Assembly: GCF_042453785.1 (NCBI RefSeq)
Contig: NC_091663.1
Span: forward strand, 36,911,001 to 36,975,000
Origin: Malus domestica
Taxonomy: Eukaryota > Streptophyta > Magnoliopsida > Rosales > Rosaceae
DNA: 64,000 nucleotides
Direction of reading: 5' to 3'
Part shown: positions 21,241 through 32,918 of the stretch, piece after piece
Layout of the letters: every line of letters starts with the position of its first letter
Numbering within the stretch: position 1 is the first letter of the stretch
The notes under the pieces: model-generated
Databases searched by the model: none
What the model saw: only the letters and a program-made list of their open reading frames with translations
Told to the model about the DNA's origin: nothing
Position numbers and translations under genes: made by a program

Positions 21241-21689
21241 TGGGAGGAAGAGCAATCGTTCGAAATTCAAAACAAAGGGCAAAGTCGACCGGAGGAATCG
21301 TTGATCATGATGAGCATTTGGGGAATGCGGTTGAGAAGACCGACGGTTTTAGGTTTTGGGGGCGCACGATCGCGTGTGACGGCGAAGTTAATGACGAAAG
21401 ACGGTTCGACGCCTGCACGATGACAGGAGGGCTCACGGACTGATGAAATGGCTCGCGAATTGAGATAGTGGTCATAATGGCGAGACGGTTCGGGCAGGCG
21501 CACGCTTCAGACGTCATTATCGGGGATTGGCCATGTTAGGGGATGCCACGTGGCGAGTGGTTTAGCAGGATCAAGATCGTGCGATCATGTTCAATAAATG
21601 CGCCTTGGAACTCGGGTATTGGGATCCTGAGTGGTAGATTCGCTTCTTCAAGGCCGAAACTCGGCCGAAGGTTTCAGGCCGAGGACCTC
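21241..21689. other. Tat element spacer upstream of the antisense gene
   Basis: No coding sequence recognised. It would hold the distal promoter of the antisense gene. Small open frames on both strands show no family features. Confidence 0.5.
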
Positions 21690-21705
21690 AAAAGCGAGGG
21701 GGCAA
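21690..21705 (+). other. Tat element polypurine tract
   Basis: AAAAGCGAGGGGGCAA directly before the 3' LTR, the primer for plus-strand synthesis. Confidence 0.75.
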
Positions 21706-22647
21706 TGTTTGGGCCCAAAATAACAGTTTGGGCCGAGGGAGGTATCACTTTCGGCCCGGGAAGACGTACGGCGAGAGAGTCATGGGGGCGTTCAGCTCAT
21801 GGGCTTCTAGGCCTAGATCGGTTAAATCAGAGTGCAAGTCGAGTCCTAATACAATAGGGACCCTCGACGAGATCAGTAAAACTAGAAGGCGAATCCGGCT
21901 CAGTTAAGGACTAGATTCGTAGTCCTAGCAGAGATAGGACTGATTGAGGTAACGTTAATCCGGAGAGGGAAACCTAGTTCGAATAGGATTAGAACTCGGG
22001 CTTGGTGTTCTGCTACTATAAATACAAGACATTCAGCAATGGAAAAACCCCACAAAAATCAATACAAAATTGCCCTGCGCAAACTCTCACAACTTGAGAT
22101 CTTTTTCTTTTCCTTTTTCGCTGACACATCTTCCGTTGGCATCAACAGCACTGTGGAAGCAACCGGTGATATCTTAAGTCGGCATAGATAGCTCTGTCAC
22201 CGTAGAGTCGGTCGGTCTCGCAGTATCTTCCGTTGGCATCAACAGCACTGCGGCGAGAACGGTCGATTGCCTATCCAAGTCTCGGTCGAGAAGGGTTTTC
22301 GAATCCTTGTTGGTCGAGGTCATCTCATTAGCCTTCTCGGCGAGGTGAGGTGTTACAGTTATTACATTCGGCACATTGTAAGCCGAATTCGGTTCGTGAA
22401 CTTTGTAAGAAATAGCAGCCTTGTCTTCAGGCTCGAGAACCCAAGAGGCCGAGACGCGTTCCTTTCTCGGCCGCAATCGCAAGACGCAGAAGTCAGTAGC
22501 GCGACCCAACGCAGCATCATCAAATTTACTCCTCGGCCGAGCCTCGGCCGACGAGTTGGCACGCCCCGCAATCACCGAAGGACGTAGTTAGCTTAGAATA
22601 TATTCGGCCTGCGCGCCACGTAGGCTTTGTAATTTCTAGGGTCAACA
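21706..22647 (+). repeat. Tat element 3' LTR
   Basis: 942 bp, same as the 5' LTR except for C at 21734. Followed by the target duplication ACTTT. Confidence 0.95.
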
Positions 22648-22652
22648 ACTTT

Positions 22653-23287
22653 TTAATAAAGTAAATTGTTATTATCATTTCAAAAATCTCATTCTGCATT
22701 CCTTACTGGTGTATTTTTCATTTTAATTATAGAAAAATTTGGAGTATATAGAACGGCAATTACAATTTCCTTAATAAATTAGTGAAATAAGAAAATTTTA
22801 TAATCATGTCTACCGTCCATCACACATTAGATTAGACTAGAAATTTGAGCCTGCAGTGCTGCAAGATTGAAAATTGTATGAAAGATTATGCAATTTCATT
22901 TTTTTCATAAGCAATATTTGATTCAAGAACTAAGAATTACAAACGCCAAAGCAAGCAGAATGGAAGCAAGTTGCTGACCCTAGTTTTTTTGGTGAACACT
23001 AATAAAATTCAATCAACATCTACCAAACAAATGCATACATAGAAACTAACAGAGTAAACCTTCTCATTTTGTGTTCGAAAAGTCATGCAAGCGTCGGAAG
23101 TTCGCTGCTGAAGGACTTCAATTCTCTTGTTTTCAGTTCAAGAGTCGTTCCTGCAACAACATCAATCAATGTGATTCTGAATATAATGGTATATTTGAAG
23201 AGTAACGTAGTTTTAAATTGGATTGTATGCAGAGTTTCTTAACAAATTTTTAGTTAATTTAAAATATGGTAATCTGCAAGTAATTTA
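22653..23287. other. Gene-free; first part is the other half of the duplicated flank
   Basis: 22653-22837 continues the flank interrupted by the Tat element and matches 28637-28827. The duplication ends there. At 23085-23153 there is an exon-like piece on the minus strand with a TTGTTGCAG acceptor and an open frame. It is not recognised. Confidence 0.4.
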
Positions 23288-23714
23288 GGGGGTGTATTCA
23301 ATTGAGACTTTGAGAAATTTGAATGGATTTATAAATCCATACATTTTTATGGAGTTTAATTTATTTGTATAGATTTCATATAAAATTTTGACTCAATTCC
23401 CTCAAAATCTCATGGGGAGAGGTGAGATTTGTGGATGCTTAAAATACATTACAAAATATCTCCAATTCCCTCTAATTTCTCAATTTTCTCAAATTCTTTA
23501 AAATCAATTTCTAATTGAATACACCTAGAATGTTATAAATTTCTTTAAAATCCTAATTGAATACACCTGGATTTCTAAGGATTTTAATAAACTATCTTAA
23601 AATTCTAATTGAATACACCTTGAATTTCAAAGAATCACTTAAAATTCTAATTGAATTCCCCTAGATTCATTAAAAGAATTAAAATCTCTCAAAATCTCAA
23701 TTGAATACACCCCC
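23288..23714. mobile_element. PIF/Harbinger-type MITE, copy 1
   Basis: 427 bp. Inverted ends GGGGGTGTATTCAATTGAGA and TCTCAATTGAATACACCCCC, flanked by the 3-bp duplication TTA (23285-23287, 23715-23717). The interior has several degenerate repeats of TCTAATTGAATACACCT. Non-coding. A nearly equal copy lies at 46264-46691. Confidence 0.9.
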
Positions 23715-24404
23715 TTAGAAACTCGTTCCAACCTAAAAAGTAGTTCAAATCTTTGAAATTGCAGTTTTACAAGTCACTAAACCCAAACAGATTATGCAAA
23801 AAGAACATATACTACTTATTACACATCGAAAGATGAAAAACAATACCATTTCTTTGACATTTTTCAGTGAAAGTACCTCATCAAACGCCTTTTGGAAATA
23901 AACTCTTGCTTGCCTCATCCTTCCAGCACTCATGTCATCTCTTTTCCTTTTTCAATATGTTGTATGTTATTCATGACTTATAATAGAAACCTTGGCTGAT
24001 GAATGATTAATTTAATTATGCAAATTGGAACGAAGTTTCCAATTCCGACTTTAATGTTTCTGAATTCGAACCTAAAATGTTTGGAATCAGAATATTTTCC
24101 AAAAATTGGATTGGAAATTGAAATGCAGTTAGAGATTCTGAGAATTTCAAATTTCCAATCCAAATTCTTCCAAGTGTTCCGAACTTATTGCGATTCGTTC
24201 AGATTCCTAAATTTTAGAATGCAAATGTACTTGAACCAATTTGGTGAAAAAGAAAACTGTGAATCCTCCCTTATACATGACCATATGTACAGAGTTATTC
24301 AAAAGTTACATACAAGAAACTAAACATCCAGAAACAAGAAGTTAATGGCTTTCCAAACTACAAAATCGTTGGCGGTTTACAGAGCCCCAACAGCGGGGCA
24401 GCGA
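23715..24404. other. Region downstream of the BAH1-like gene, possible exon remnant
   Basis: An open stretch on the minus strand (23850-23940, containing MRQARVYFQKAFDEVLSLK) ends at a possible donor GGTATTG. Its phase does not join well to the exon-like piece at 23085-23153. It may be a decayed gene fragment of unknown family. At 24030-24220 there are repeated TTCCAAT/GAATTC-like AT-rich motifs. Nothing else seen. Confidence 0.3.
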
Positions 24405-26225
24405 CTAAACGCCAACGAATGCCCGGCACTGGAATTCCCAGTGCTGCTTTGCTTGCCGAACCCTCTCTACCCTCTCGGTCTGGAGTCTCTGCTCCCAGTA
24501 TTCACGGCAGCTGTCAAAACATGAACAGATAACAGTGAGAAATTTTGCATATATAGGATGATCATCCACTCGCATACGGATTCTAAGTGAGCGGTATATG
24601 CTGGACAAAAACGTACTTTCTGCTAAGTAACATGTTGAGCTCTTCTAAATGCACAGCGCCTTGGAAAACTCTTGCCTGAAATCAACATATGAACAATCAC
24701 ACAACGGTAAGCGATTTTAATTTGAATTGTAGCCATGCAGGTCCTAAAAGGTTTCAATTTTACAACTCCAATTGGAAAGAAGATGTTTACTCACCTCTCG
24801 GCATAGAGGGCATTTTTCTTTAGGCTCTGCGGACTTCAATCCATCGACAATACTCACTGATGCGGCCGAGCAAGCACACATGTAGCAGAATATGTGACCA
24901 CAGGCGAGAGCAACTGGATCAAACACCGTGTCCTGTAACATTGAAGACAAAAATATGTCACACAACCTTAAATGAAACACAACAACAGCAACATGCAGGA
25001 TAAGAAAACCAATATATCAACACAAATACGCAGTCAATAATCCAATATATGAAAACCTTGATACTTACCAAGCATATAGAACAAGTCAAATCGATGTCAA
25101 GCTTAACGGAATCAAAGAGCTCACAGGCGAGAGATGGTTTCCCATCATTAATCTTGAGGGAGCATCCCTCAAACAAAGCCGGTGTCTTACTCGACTTAGT
25201 CTTGGTTTCCCTTAAATTGATGTGAAAAGCCATGAGCTCAAAAAGCCACGGGCTCTGAAGGAGTCCAATGTGCATGCTTTGAGCTTGCGACTTGAAGGCC
25301 TGTCCTTGCGTCGAGTAATGAATCTGTTCCCATAAATACATATTTAACTGGATTACCGAAACTTGGATAAACGAACTATCAAGTCTGAGCGGTTGGATTC
25401 ACATACCTTATCATATTTCTTGAGTATTTTCCGAATGGCAACAGCGTTGATCAGAGCATAAGTCACGAGGTCCTTGCCTTCTTCGATCAAGGCAACATGG
25501 CCCCCTCGACCTTTGCCTTTGAACCAAAACACGTACTTACGAAAGCCGGAAGCCAGATGGAGTTCAAGCAATTTCTGTGCACGCTTATTGAAGAAACCCA
25601 CCACTGCAGACATCTCATTGAGAAGGGCCGGGAAAAAGCTCCCGTCACACACTGCAAAAATTCAACTAATTAGCATAAAACAATTGACAAACAAAAAATC
25701 AAATATCATTCTGGATTCAATGACCCTCAAATTTGCAAGTTAAAACAGATTCCATATGCCTTCAGGCTTGAACATCATTAAAATCCGGCATTTTTTTTTT
25801 TAAGACGATATTCTAAACTACTCTAAGCATAATGATAACTCAAGGGACGGGAACGCTGCATCAGCTGGCCTAATAGAGGACTTGGCTTGTACTCCACCTT
25901 CAACTTTTGGCTTTCAAACAATTGCATGAAAGCATGCAAGATGTTTGCTTTTCATCTCAATGATTTCCGATTAAATTGACAAGAAAACATACATACATAC
26001 ATAATATATATGGGATTCGAAAAGTTAAAACTTTAATCATTAAAATCATCAGAACCAGATTTAAAAACAAAAAATACCTGGGCAGTGATCAGGACAGGTA
26101 CGGACGTCATGGAAATCTTCTCGGCGGCATTTCTTCAAGATCTTCTTAAGCTTCTTGAATCCGACTCCGGGCAGCTTCTTCTTCTGGCCTTGCATGTACT
26201 CCTGGTATGTCTTGCAGAACTTCAT
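24405..26225 (-). CDS. BAH1-like: BAH1/NLA-like E3 ubiquitin ligase (SPX and RING domains), intact
   Basis: Six exons: 26078-26225, 25407-25651, 25069-25323, 24795-24932, 24617-24675, 24405-24510. All are GT-AG and join to 316 aa, close to the family length. The N-terminal SPX domain (about residues 1-165) starts [14 protein letters not shown] and has the lysine-rich KKLKKILKK segment that in SPX proteins binds inositol pyrophosphates. A C3HC4 RING spans residues 212-260 (C212, C215, C227, H229, C232, C235, C257, C260). The C-terminal helix ends in CRAFVGV. Arabidopsis NLA/BAH1 ubiquitinates phosphate and nitrate transporters at the plasma membrane and limits salicylate-linked responses; this role is inferred by homology. 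I saw no miR827-like site in the near 5' leader. Confidence 0.95.
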
Positions 26226-26410
26226 TTTTCATCAATATTTAACCCAAATCCTTCGACCTTAATGAAATTTACTGGATAATCAGAGATGGGCTGCGACTGA
26301 AAGGCCGAAAAAACCAAACTTTTCTTCTGAAAGTTTTATCTGGTGATGTTTGCGTGTAGGGCTGTGTAACGGTTTCTCTCTCTCTCTCTCTCCACTTGAA
26401 CAAGAAGACG

Positions 26411-26420
26411 TATAAAAAGG
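26411..26420 (-). promoter_or_regulatory. TATA-like box of the BAH1-like gene
   Basis: CCTTTTTATA on the minus strand, about 186 bp upstream of the ATG, followed by a (GA)n-type leader at 26375-26391. Confidence 0.4.
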
Positions 26421-27341
26421 GAGAACTGACGACAAATCGGAGAAATACTGAGGTCCTGATTTTCCCGAGAAAAGGTCAAGGATTTTTCTCGGAAAGTTTC
26501 TGATTTGGTGAAAGGATTTCTCGGAAACTTTTAAAACGGATTTGAAACATTTTCTTTTGGGTAAATCCAGGTTGGAAAACATTTCCAAATCGACTTACTG
26601 CAAAATTATTTATGTTCCACTTGTCACCGATGTGACACTTCCCATTTTTCTTCTTTGTTTTCTTGGTTGATTACTGGCTGAGAAAGTGACTCTAAAATTA
26701 GGTGAGATATCCAAAAGAAGTTGTCTGGACTCTACTTTTTCCTTGAACAAAAAAAATTATATAGCTAATAATAGTATATGTAAGTTCGTTGGAAAAGGAT
26801 ATTATTCACTTATTCATAGTAAAAAAATAGTAAAATTATTATATAAGTGCATGATAACTTATTTAGATGCTGACAATCTTGTAATAGATTAATTGAAATA
26901 CTCATCAATTAGGGTTTTATCTTTATCTCAACTCATATTTTGACCGTTGATAACTTATTATTAAAGTTGTGTCAGGTAATAATATCAATTGGAATAGGAG
27001 TCGGTTAGGGCTCCATCCTTATCTCAACTTGTATTTTAGATGTTCATAACCTATTAAGGTTGTGCCATGTAAAATATGGATTGAAATAGCCTAATTTTTC
27101 TTTTTTTTTTCTTGTAAAAAAATATTAAAAGGAAAAAAGGAAGATAATCATCACATGATGTTTACATAGGATCATGTCATGTCTTTGAAAAACCAAGTAT
27201 CATGTGACCTTGCTAGCTACCAAAGAAAATAAATGGAAAGGAAATATAATGTCGTGATATCCAACCATCTCTTTAAAAAAATTCGTTGGCATGCAAACTA
27301 ATATCATGCATAATTCCAATGTGAAAATCCTCGATTTTCAA
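26421..27341. other. Upstream region of the BAH1-like gene, no gene
   Basis: Matches the pseudogene's upstream region to about 26690, then is AT-rich and unrelated. Repeated AATTAGGGTTTTATCTTTATCTCAACTCAT-like blocks occur at about 26895-26935 and 27000-27040. No coding recognised. Confidence 0.45.
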
Positions 27342-27740
27342 CCCATTAAATTTGATGGTGGAGTCTCCACCTCCATGTCCATGTACGCATGAGCATTCAT
27401 TATCTAATAACGACATTAAGGGGGTGTTTGTTTGCCCTCATTAAGTGGGACAGGACTGGACTGGACTAGCTGTTAGTCCAATACCGTGTTTGTTCCATGC
27501 TGGGACTAACATTAATTAGACTAAAGGGGACTAACATAGATAAAACCCTTCACTAAGAGGTCTTAGCGAGACCCCCCAAAAACCATGTGACTAGCTAAGA
27601 CTATCCTCTCTCGTCCTCGTCATGCTCAACAACCACTCCCGATAGACTCCTCGTCATCCCATTAAATTTGATGGTGGAATCTCCACATACATGTCCATGT
27701 ACGCATGAGCGTTCATTATCTAACAACAACGACATTAAGA
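27342..27740. repeat. About 80-bp direct repeats enclosing a truncated MITE
   Basis: 27342-27420 and 27658-27738 are direct copies (CCCATTAAATTTGATGGTGG ... ACGACATTAAG). Between them lies a 237-bp block starting GGGGGTGTTTGTTTGCCCTC, the typical left end of a Harbinger-type MITE, with GGACTGGACTGGACTAGC downstream. No matching right inverted end is present. Confidence 0.65.
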
Positions 27741-28879
27741 GTCTTAGATTTTTCATAGTGGGTCGGAAAATTAAGTTTGATTATAATTTTAATAGTTATA
27801 TTATATAAATTAAACTCAAAGTGTGTGATTTTTATACACAATAATCAAAATCACTTAAACGATTGTGAAAAGCCTTAAAGCGTAAAAAATTGTTTAAATT
27901 GTAAGCGATACACATTACAACACGTACGTGACGATGTGATTGTTGCACTTTAAGTATGTCGACAAGAAGCTGGAATAGCAGCAACCACCAAGAACCGACT
28001 GTTTGTTACGTGTAAAGCAAGCTGGTGGACACCAAAATCTGAGGTGGCCCCCGCCGGTCTGTAGAAGAAGAATGCGTTTCAGTTGTCACACCGTTGCTCA
28101 ATTTGTTTTGCTTGTCGTCTACGAAAGTTGAGCCCTCCCACTCCATTTCTTTATCTCAAAGTTTTCTAAATCTATCCATATTCTGAGAAATTAGTTCTAT
28201 CCATATTATGAGAAATTAGTTACCGAAAACATGGTTCGGTATCAACTATCATAATACAAGTGATAAATTTTATTTTTCAAGTACCGAACCATTTGTGTTA
28301 TGATACTTAATGTTACAAAGTGTTCTCAGCAAAATGAAAAATCTCTTACATATTGTTATGATTATTAATCACATTTATTTCGTTGTTTCCTGTTTTTGTT
28401 ATATATCATGCTCACTTCTTAATTAATATTTCAACGCATAAAGGAAAAAAGAAACAAACAGTAATAGTTATATAGCACATGCTTATCATCTTCACTACTA
28501 TCATCAAGTCAAATTAATCTTATCCCATGGGGCCTAATGTATTCATCCACCAATTAAAACATTGATTAATGCAGCCTTACGACAAAAACAAAAAAGCAAA
28601 TGCATTCTTCCTAATTTAGTATTTTAATATACTTTTTAATAAAGTAAACTGTTATTAGCACTTCAAAATTTTCATTCTGCACTTTTTACTAGTGTATTTT
28701 TCATTTTAATTATAGAAAAATTTGGAGTGTAAAATGAAATTTTTGGAGCGGCAATAACAATTTCCTTAATAAATTAGTGAAATAAGAAAATTTTATAATC
28801 CTATCTACCATCCATAACACATTAGATTAGATTTAGGAAAATATCTTTTGTCGAGAATATCATGAATAAATATTTTTTT
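27741..28879. other. Gene-free flank shared with the left duplicate
   Basis: 27745-28827 is the counterpart of 7250-9148 plus 22648-22837. It lacks the three insertions found there (7620-8348, 8912-9065 and the Tat element). No genes. Confidence 0.7.
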
Positions 28880-29430
28880 TGGATTAAATGTTAAAATGGT
28901 CCCGGTGTCTTAGTCATTGGGTTAATTTAGTCTCTGTATTTTCAATTTGGCCAATTTGGTCTTTGTATTTATCTCCGTTAGCCAATCAAGAACATTTCCA
29001 TCTAACTTCTGTAAAAAAAATTATAAATTATCATAAACTTATTTATAAAATTATTTATTTGATTTAAAATATTTAAAAATGAAATAAAATTAAAAATTAA
29101 AAGATAAATTATTCTCCTCCCAACTCCCCGATCTCGTCCCTAACATTACCCCTCTCTTTTCTATGTCACAACCTTAATCATTTTCCAGATTGAAAGTTTC
29201 ACCTCTTATATGTGTTTTTCTCATTGATTTTCATTTTTCCGTAAAGAGAAAATGTAATTATATCTCATATAATTTTTTTTATGAATTTTTTAAAAGAGAT
29301 TGAATGAAATATCTTTAATTGGCTAACAGAGACAAACACGAGGAAAAAATTGGCCAAATCGAAAACACGGGACTAAATTGGCCATATGACTATAACACAT
29401 GAGACATTTTGACATTTAAACTTCGTTTTT
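28880..29430. mobile_element. Long-TIR non-autonomous element, Mutator-like
   Basis: Arms of about 115 bp in inverted orientation. The left arm begins about 28885 with GTTAAAATGGTCCCGGTGTC. The right arm ends about 29425 and its complement reads GTCAAAATGTCTCATGTGTT. Both include TTTGGCCAATTT and GTTAGCCAAT. The interior is AT-rich and non-coding. No clear target duplication was found. Confidence 0.6.
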
Positions 29431-32400
29431 TTTTTATAAAGATATTTGTAAAATAAACGTGTGAAGGCGTATGAAGCTTAATTCAAAGTGAAGCTCATGA
29501 CACATGCGTTGTTTTCCTTACCTTCTTAACCGAATCTAATTTTAGTCCAACCCTATAAAACCACCTGAGATAACACTACAAGTTGTTATCAAGTTGCCAC
29601 CAAGTTGTTTCCTATTCCTCTAGTACCATGATGCTCATATGCAAATTGTATGGTTGCTTTTCCACGATCGATTAACGAGTGGTGGTGAGTTTCTGTTGAA
29701 GGATGTAAAGTCTCACGTCAAAAATGAAAGAATCAAAGATTTATTTTCTTATCACTTTGGAAAACATAAAATTTAAGGCCTATAAGGGGAAAAAGGGTTT
29801 GTGAGTGGAAGAAGCACCATTAGTGGTCGATCGAGAGCACTCAATTGCTCAAGCTCCCCCATCCAGTCAGTCCAAAGCACAATGCAAAAAGGAGACATAT
29901 ATTCTTCTGTTTGAATACTTTGTTGATTTATTTAGTCAGCAGGGAAGGTTTAGTGAAAGTTAACCAAATGGAGTAGTGAAGGTTAACCAAATCCATCGTT
30001 CACAGGGTGTGAGGTCGTATTAAACACGCCTTATGCTATTCAGATTAGTACAACACTGCACTTTCCACTGGTGGATAGCAAACCAACAAAGTTAACCTAA
30101 TGCATGCAAATTTTGACCTATGATGCCATATGCTGAATGACGATAGTGATTATCTCACGATCTCATAATTATCACCCAAACCAATTTGGTGATCCCTCTT
30201 GTTCTCTCTTATCTATTGTTCGTGTAAAAGGTTGGCTCGATACAAGCCGAGATGAATGTGAAGAGAATCTCACAACGGATAAGTACGACAATAATTTAAG
30301 ATTTAAATATAGGTGTTCCATTTTTACTTACACCGAGGCTTTTTGAGATAGAATCTCACAGTTGAAGTCCACTGGACTTGACTCCACCTAGGAGTTGGCC
30401 CTAGGTGGTTAAGTGGGACAATACCAATGCATATAGCCTTAGTAGTGGACACTTATGAGATAAATTTTTAGGTGTGACGAGAACACAAGTGATGTACCAC
30501 ATGTTTTAATAGGAGTGGTGAGAAATTTTATTTTTTAAGTTATTAACTTTTTAACACATATATCCCGTAATTTGTATAGTGACACGTGGTGTACCACCCC
30601 GTGCACTAGTCACACTGAAAAATCTCTCCACTTATGGAGCTCGTGACACAACACCTATAAGGAAGAAAATAAATGTTATGAGGCATGTATTTGTGATTTG
30701 TGCAAGTGTTATGTTTTAAATTGTGAATCGTTAGCTTTTGTGAAATTGACAGAAATAATGAATTCAAAAATTCCAATTCTTGAGCTGATTAATATCAAAT
30801 AACGGCAACATGCGGATCAAGTATTAAAAGTGATTATTACAACAATTGGAATTTGCATTTCATCATATTTCAGTGAATTTTTCATTTTCTTCTTCTGTTT
30901 TTAGTGCCATTTTGTTTTATTTTCATGTGATTTACATGATCTCTTGCTTGGTTCAACGTGATATGGAGAAAAATTTAACTATACCAACTTCATCCTCTCT
31001 CAGGCTCTCACAATCTGTTTTTGTAAGAAGAGAGATAAAGAGATAGAAGGTATGAACTCGTGACACGCAAATGTCTCTCTCAATACGATAGATAAGTTTG
31101 GGATTTCACCGACCATTATATTTTTGGGCCATCACAGGCTCGAATGTTAGATGACACTCATGTCTTATTAGGCCTTTTTGTTTTGGGCCAGATTTCGTGT
31201 AAAAGAAAATAAGAAAGGATGCACATGATAAGGGTGATTCCTGTGACTAACTCCATGAGGTTATTTGGGTTGCTTTCTCATTTAATTTTCTGTTAGTGCG
31301 GTGATGTGGAACATGAGCGAGTTTTAAGTATTCAATTCTATCATTCTATCATGTCACGTGAATTAATCATACAACTAAACTTTTATTTACAAAAATTAAA
31401 AAATTAAAAATTAATGAAAACAGAAAGGGGAACTAAACATCATCGTCTTTAATCATGTTCCCACCAGAGTTGGAGCGAGCAAGTTTAATGTGAGGGCCTT
31501 TTGCTCGTCACTCTCTATCTTTCGCTTCGTTTCGCCAAATCCAAGGTGAAGAAAGTTCTGGCCGTCACGAAAACGATGCCTTGAACGGTCGCCGACTACC
31601 AAGAACATTTAGGTATCAAATTGATGAATTTTCTATATAAGTTACCATTTTAATTGAAAGGTTCAATTTTAGAAACAACCGTGATGAAAATACCATTATT
31701 CATGCTAAAAATTGAGTATTCAATAAAAAATCATCCTTATATTGACTATTGTAGGAAGATTCGTATTTTCTATTAAAAATGATAGGATATTCAGTTCTTC
31801 AACATACTGTAACCTACAAACAAGAAGTCACAATGGATCTCAACTAGATATAGAGCTCACTAAAAGTATATCATTCTCACATTCATGTGACCTAAACCTA
31901 AGACATTCTTCTTTCAAGTGGATATCAGTTCACGATTAATCATGTGTCATGATAGTTTAGTGTGTTATGTTGAATAAACTTGTGATTTCACCCCGAGTGC
32001 ATAAACATTATTAATTTTCATCATTGCCTGATTGTTTTATCAGTTACAATCAAAATGACATCTAATTCTTTTATCGGTTACAATATGAAAATGACGTTTA
32101 CAAGTCATTGAACATGTGAACGAAACCCAATCAATGATTCAACGGTGGTCCCCAACCAAAAAAAGGAAGAAACCAAATCAGTGGTCAGTAGCAATTACCA
32201 ATTACCAATTACCACTTTCCCACTACTACTACATAACGTAACGCCCATTGAAATGTGGATGGTTTTCAACTTTTAATCATTCCTAATCCTAATCAAACAA
32301 AAGCCAAACAGTATTAGTAGATTTAATTAACAATTAGTCATATGTCATTTTCACCCAAACTTCTTTCAGCTATTTTAAAAGCATTTCCAGACGAGTCTTT

Positions 32401-32852
32401 AATAGCAAAGAAAAATAATTATAAGCGTAATGTCAATAAAAAATGTTAGATAAATGTTAAGGAAGCTCTCTCAAAAGTTGGACTCTACGTAAACTCTCAA
32501 ACAGCTTCTGTTTTTTGCACAATATTTTATCACGTTGGCATGAATATTGTGAAAGAAAACATAAATGGCGGATAGCCTCATTTTTGAGGAATAAAATTTC
32601 GAAGTTGCCTTAATTAACTTGGGAATTAAGCTAAACTCTCAGATAGCTTATGTTTTTGCCACAATATTTTATCGACTTGCCAATCAGTGATTGTTTAGCC
32701 TTAATCTCCCGTCGTTTCTAGATGTATCCCGAATGGTTAGGAATCAAGCTATATCCACGACCACCAAATCAAACGACGCCGTCTGTATCGAATACGACGA
32801 AACACGGAAGCTCGCTCGTTCGAATCGATTCCGTTGAAAGCACAAGTCCTTC
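29431..32852. other. Gene-free stretch with repeat debris
   Basis: No gene recognised. The block 30470-30640 (GAGAAATTTTATTTTTTAAGTTATTAAC ... GAAAAATCTCTCC) resembles the block at 35330-35415, so both look like copies of one dispersed repeat. The open frame near 30137-30346 lies in sequence that also looks repeat-derived and has no recognisable family. From about 32750 the GC content rises into the promoter of the first USP gene. Confidence 0.4.
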
Positions 32853-32918
32853 AAATAATAGCCGGCCAGAAAGAAGGTGAAGAAATAGAGAGAGAAAGAG
32901 AGAGAAAGGTGAGCATTA

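Larger units (their letters stand above)
9149..22647 (+). mobile_element. Ty3/gypsy LTR retrotransposon, Tat lineage, apparently complete
   Basis: 13,499 bp, TG...CA ends, 5-bp target duplication ACTTT (9144-9148 and 22648-22652). The empty site is visible in the duplicate locus near 28633 (ATACTTTTTAATAAAG). LTRs are 9149-10090 and 21706-22647, both 942 bp, with one difference found by eye (T at 9177, C at 21734). The internal region has a primer binding site, gag-protease ORF, overlapping pol ORF with two RNase H domains, an antisense PMD gene and a polypurine tract. The second, archaeal-like RNase H is the hallmark of Tat elements. Both ORFs are open throughout, so it is probably young and perhaps active. 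Confidence 0.95.
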
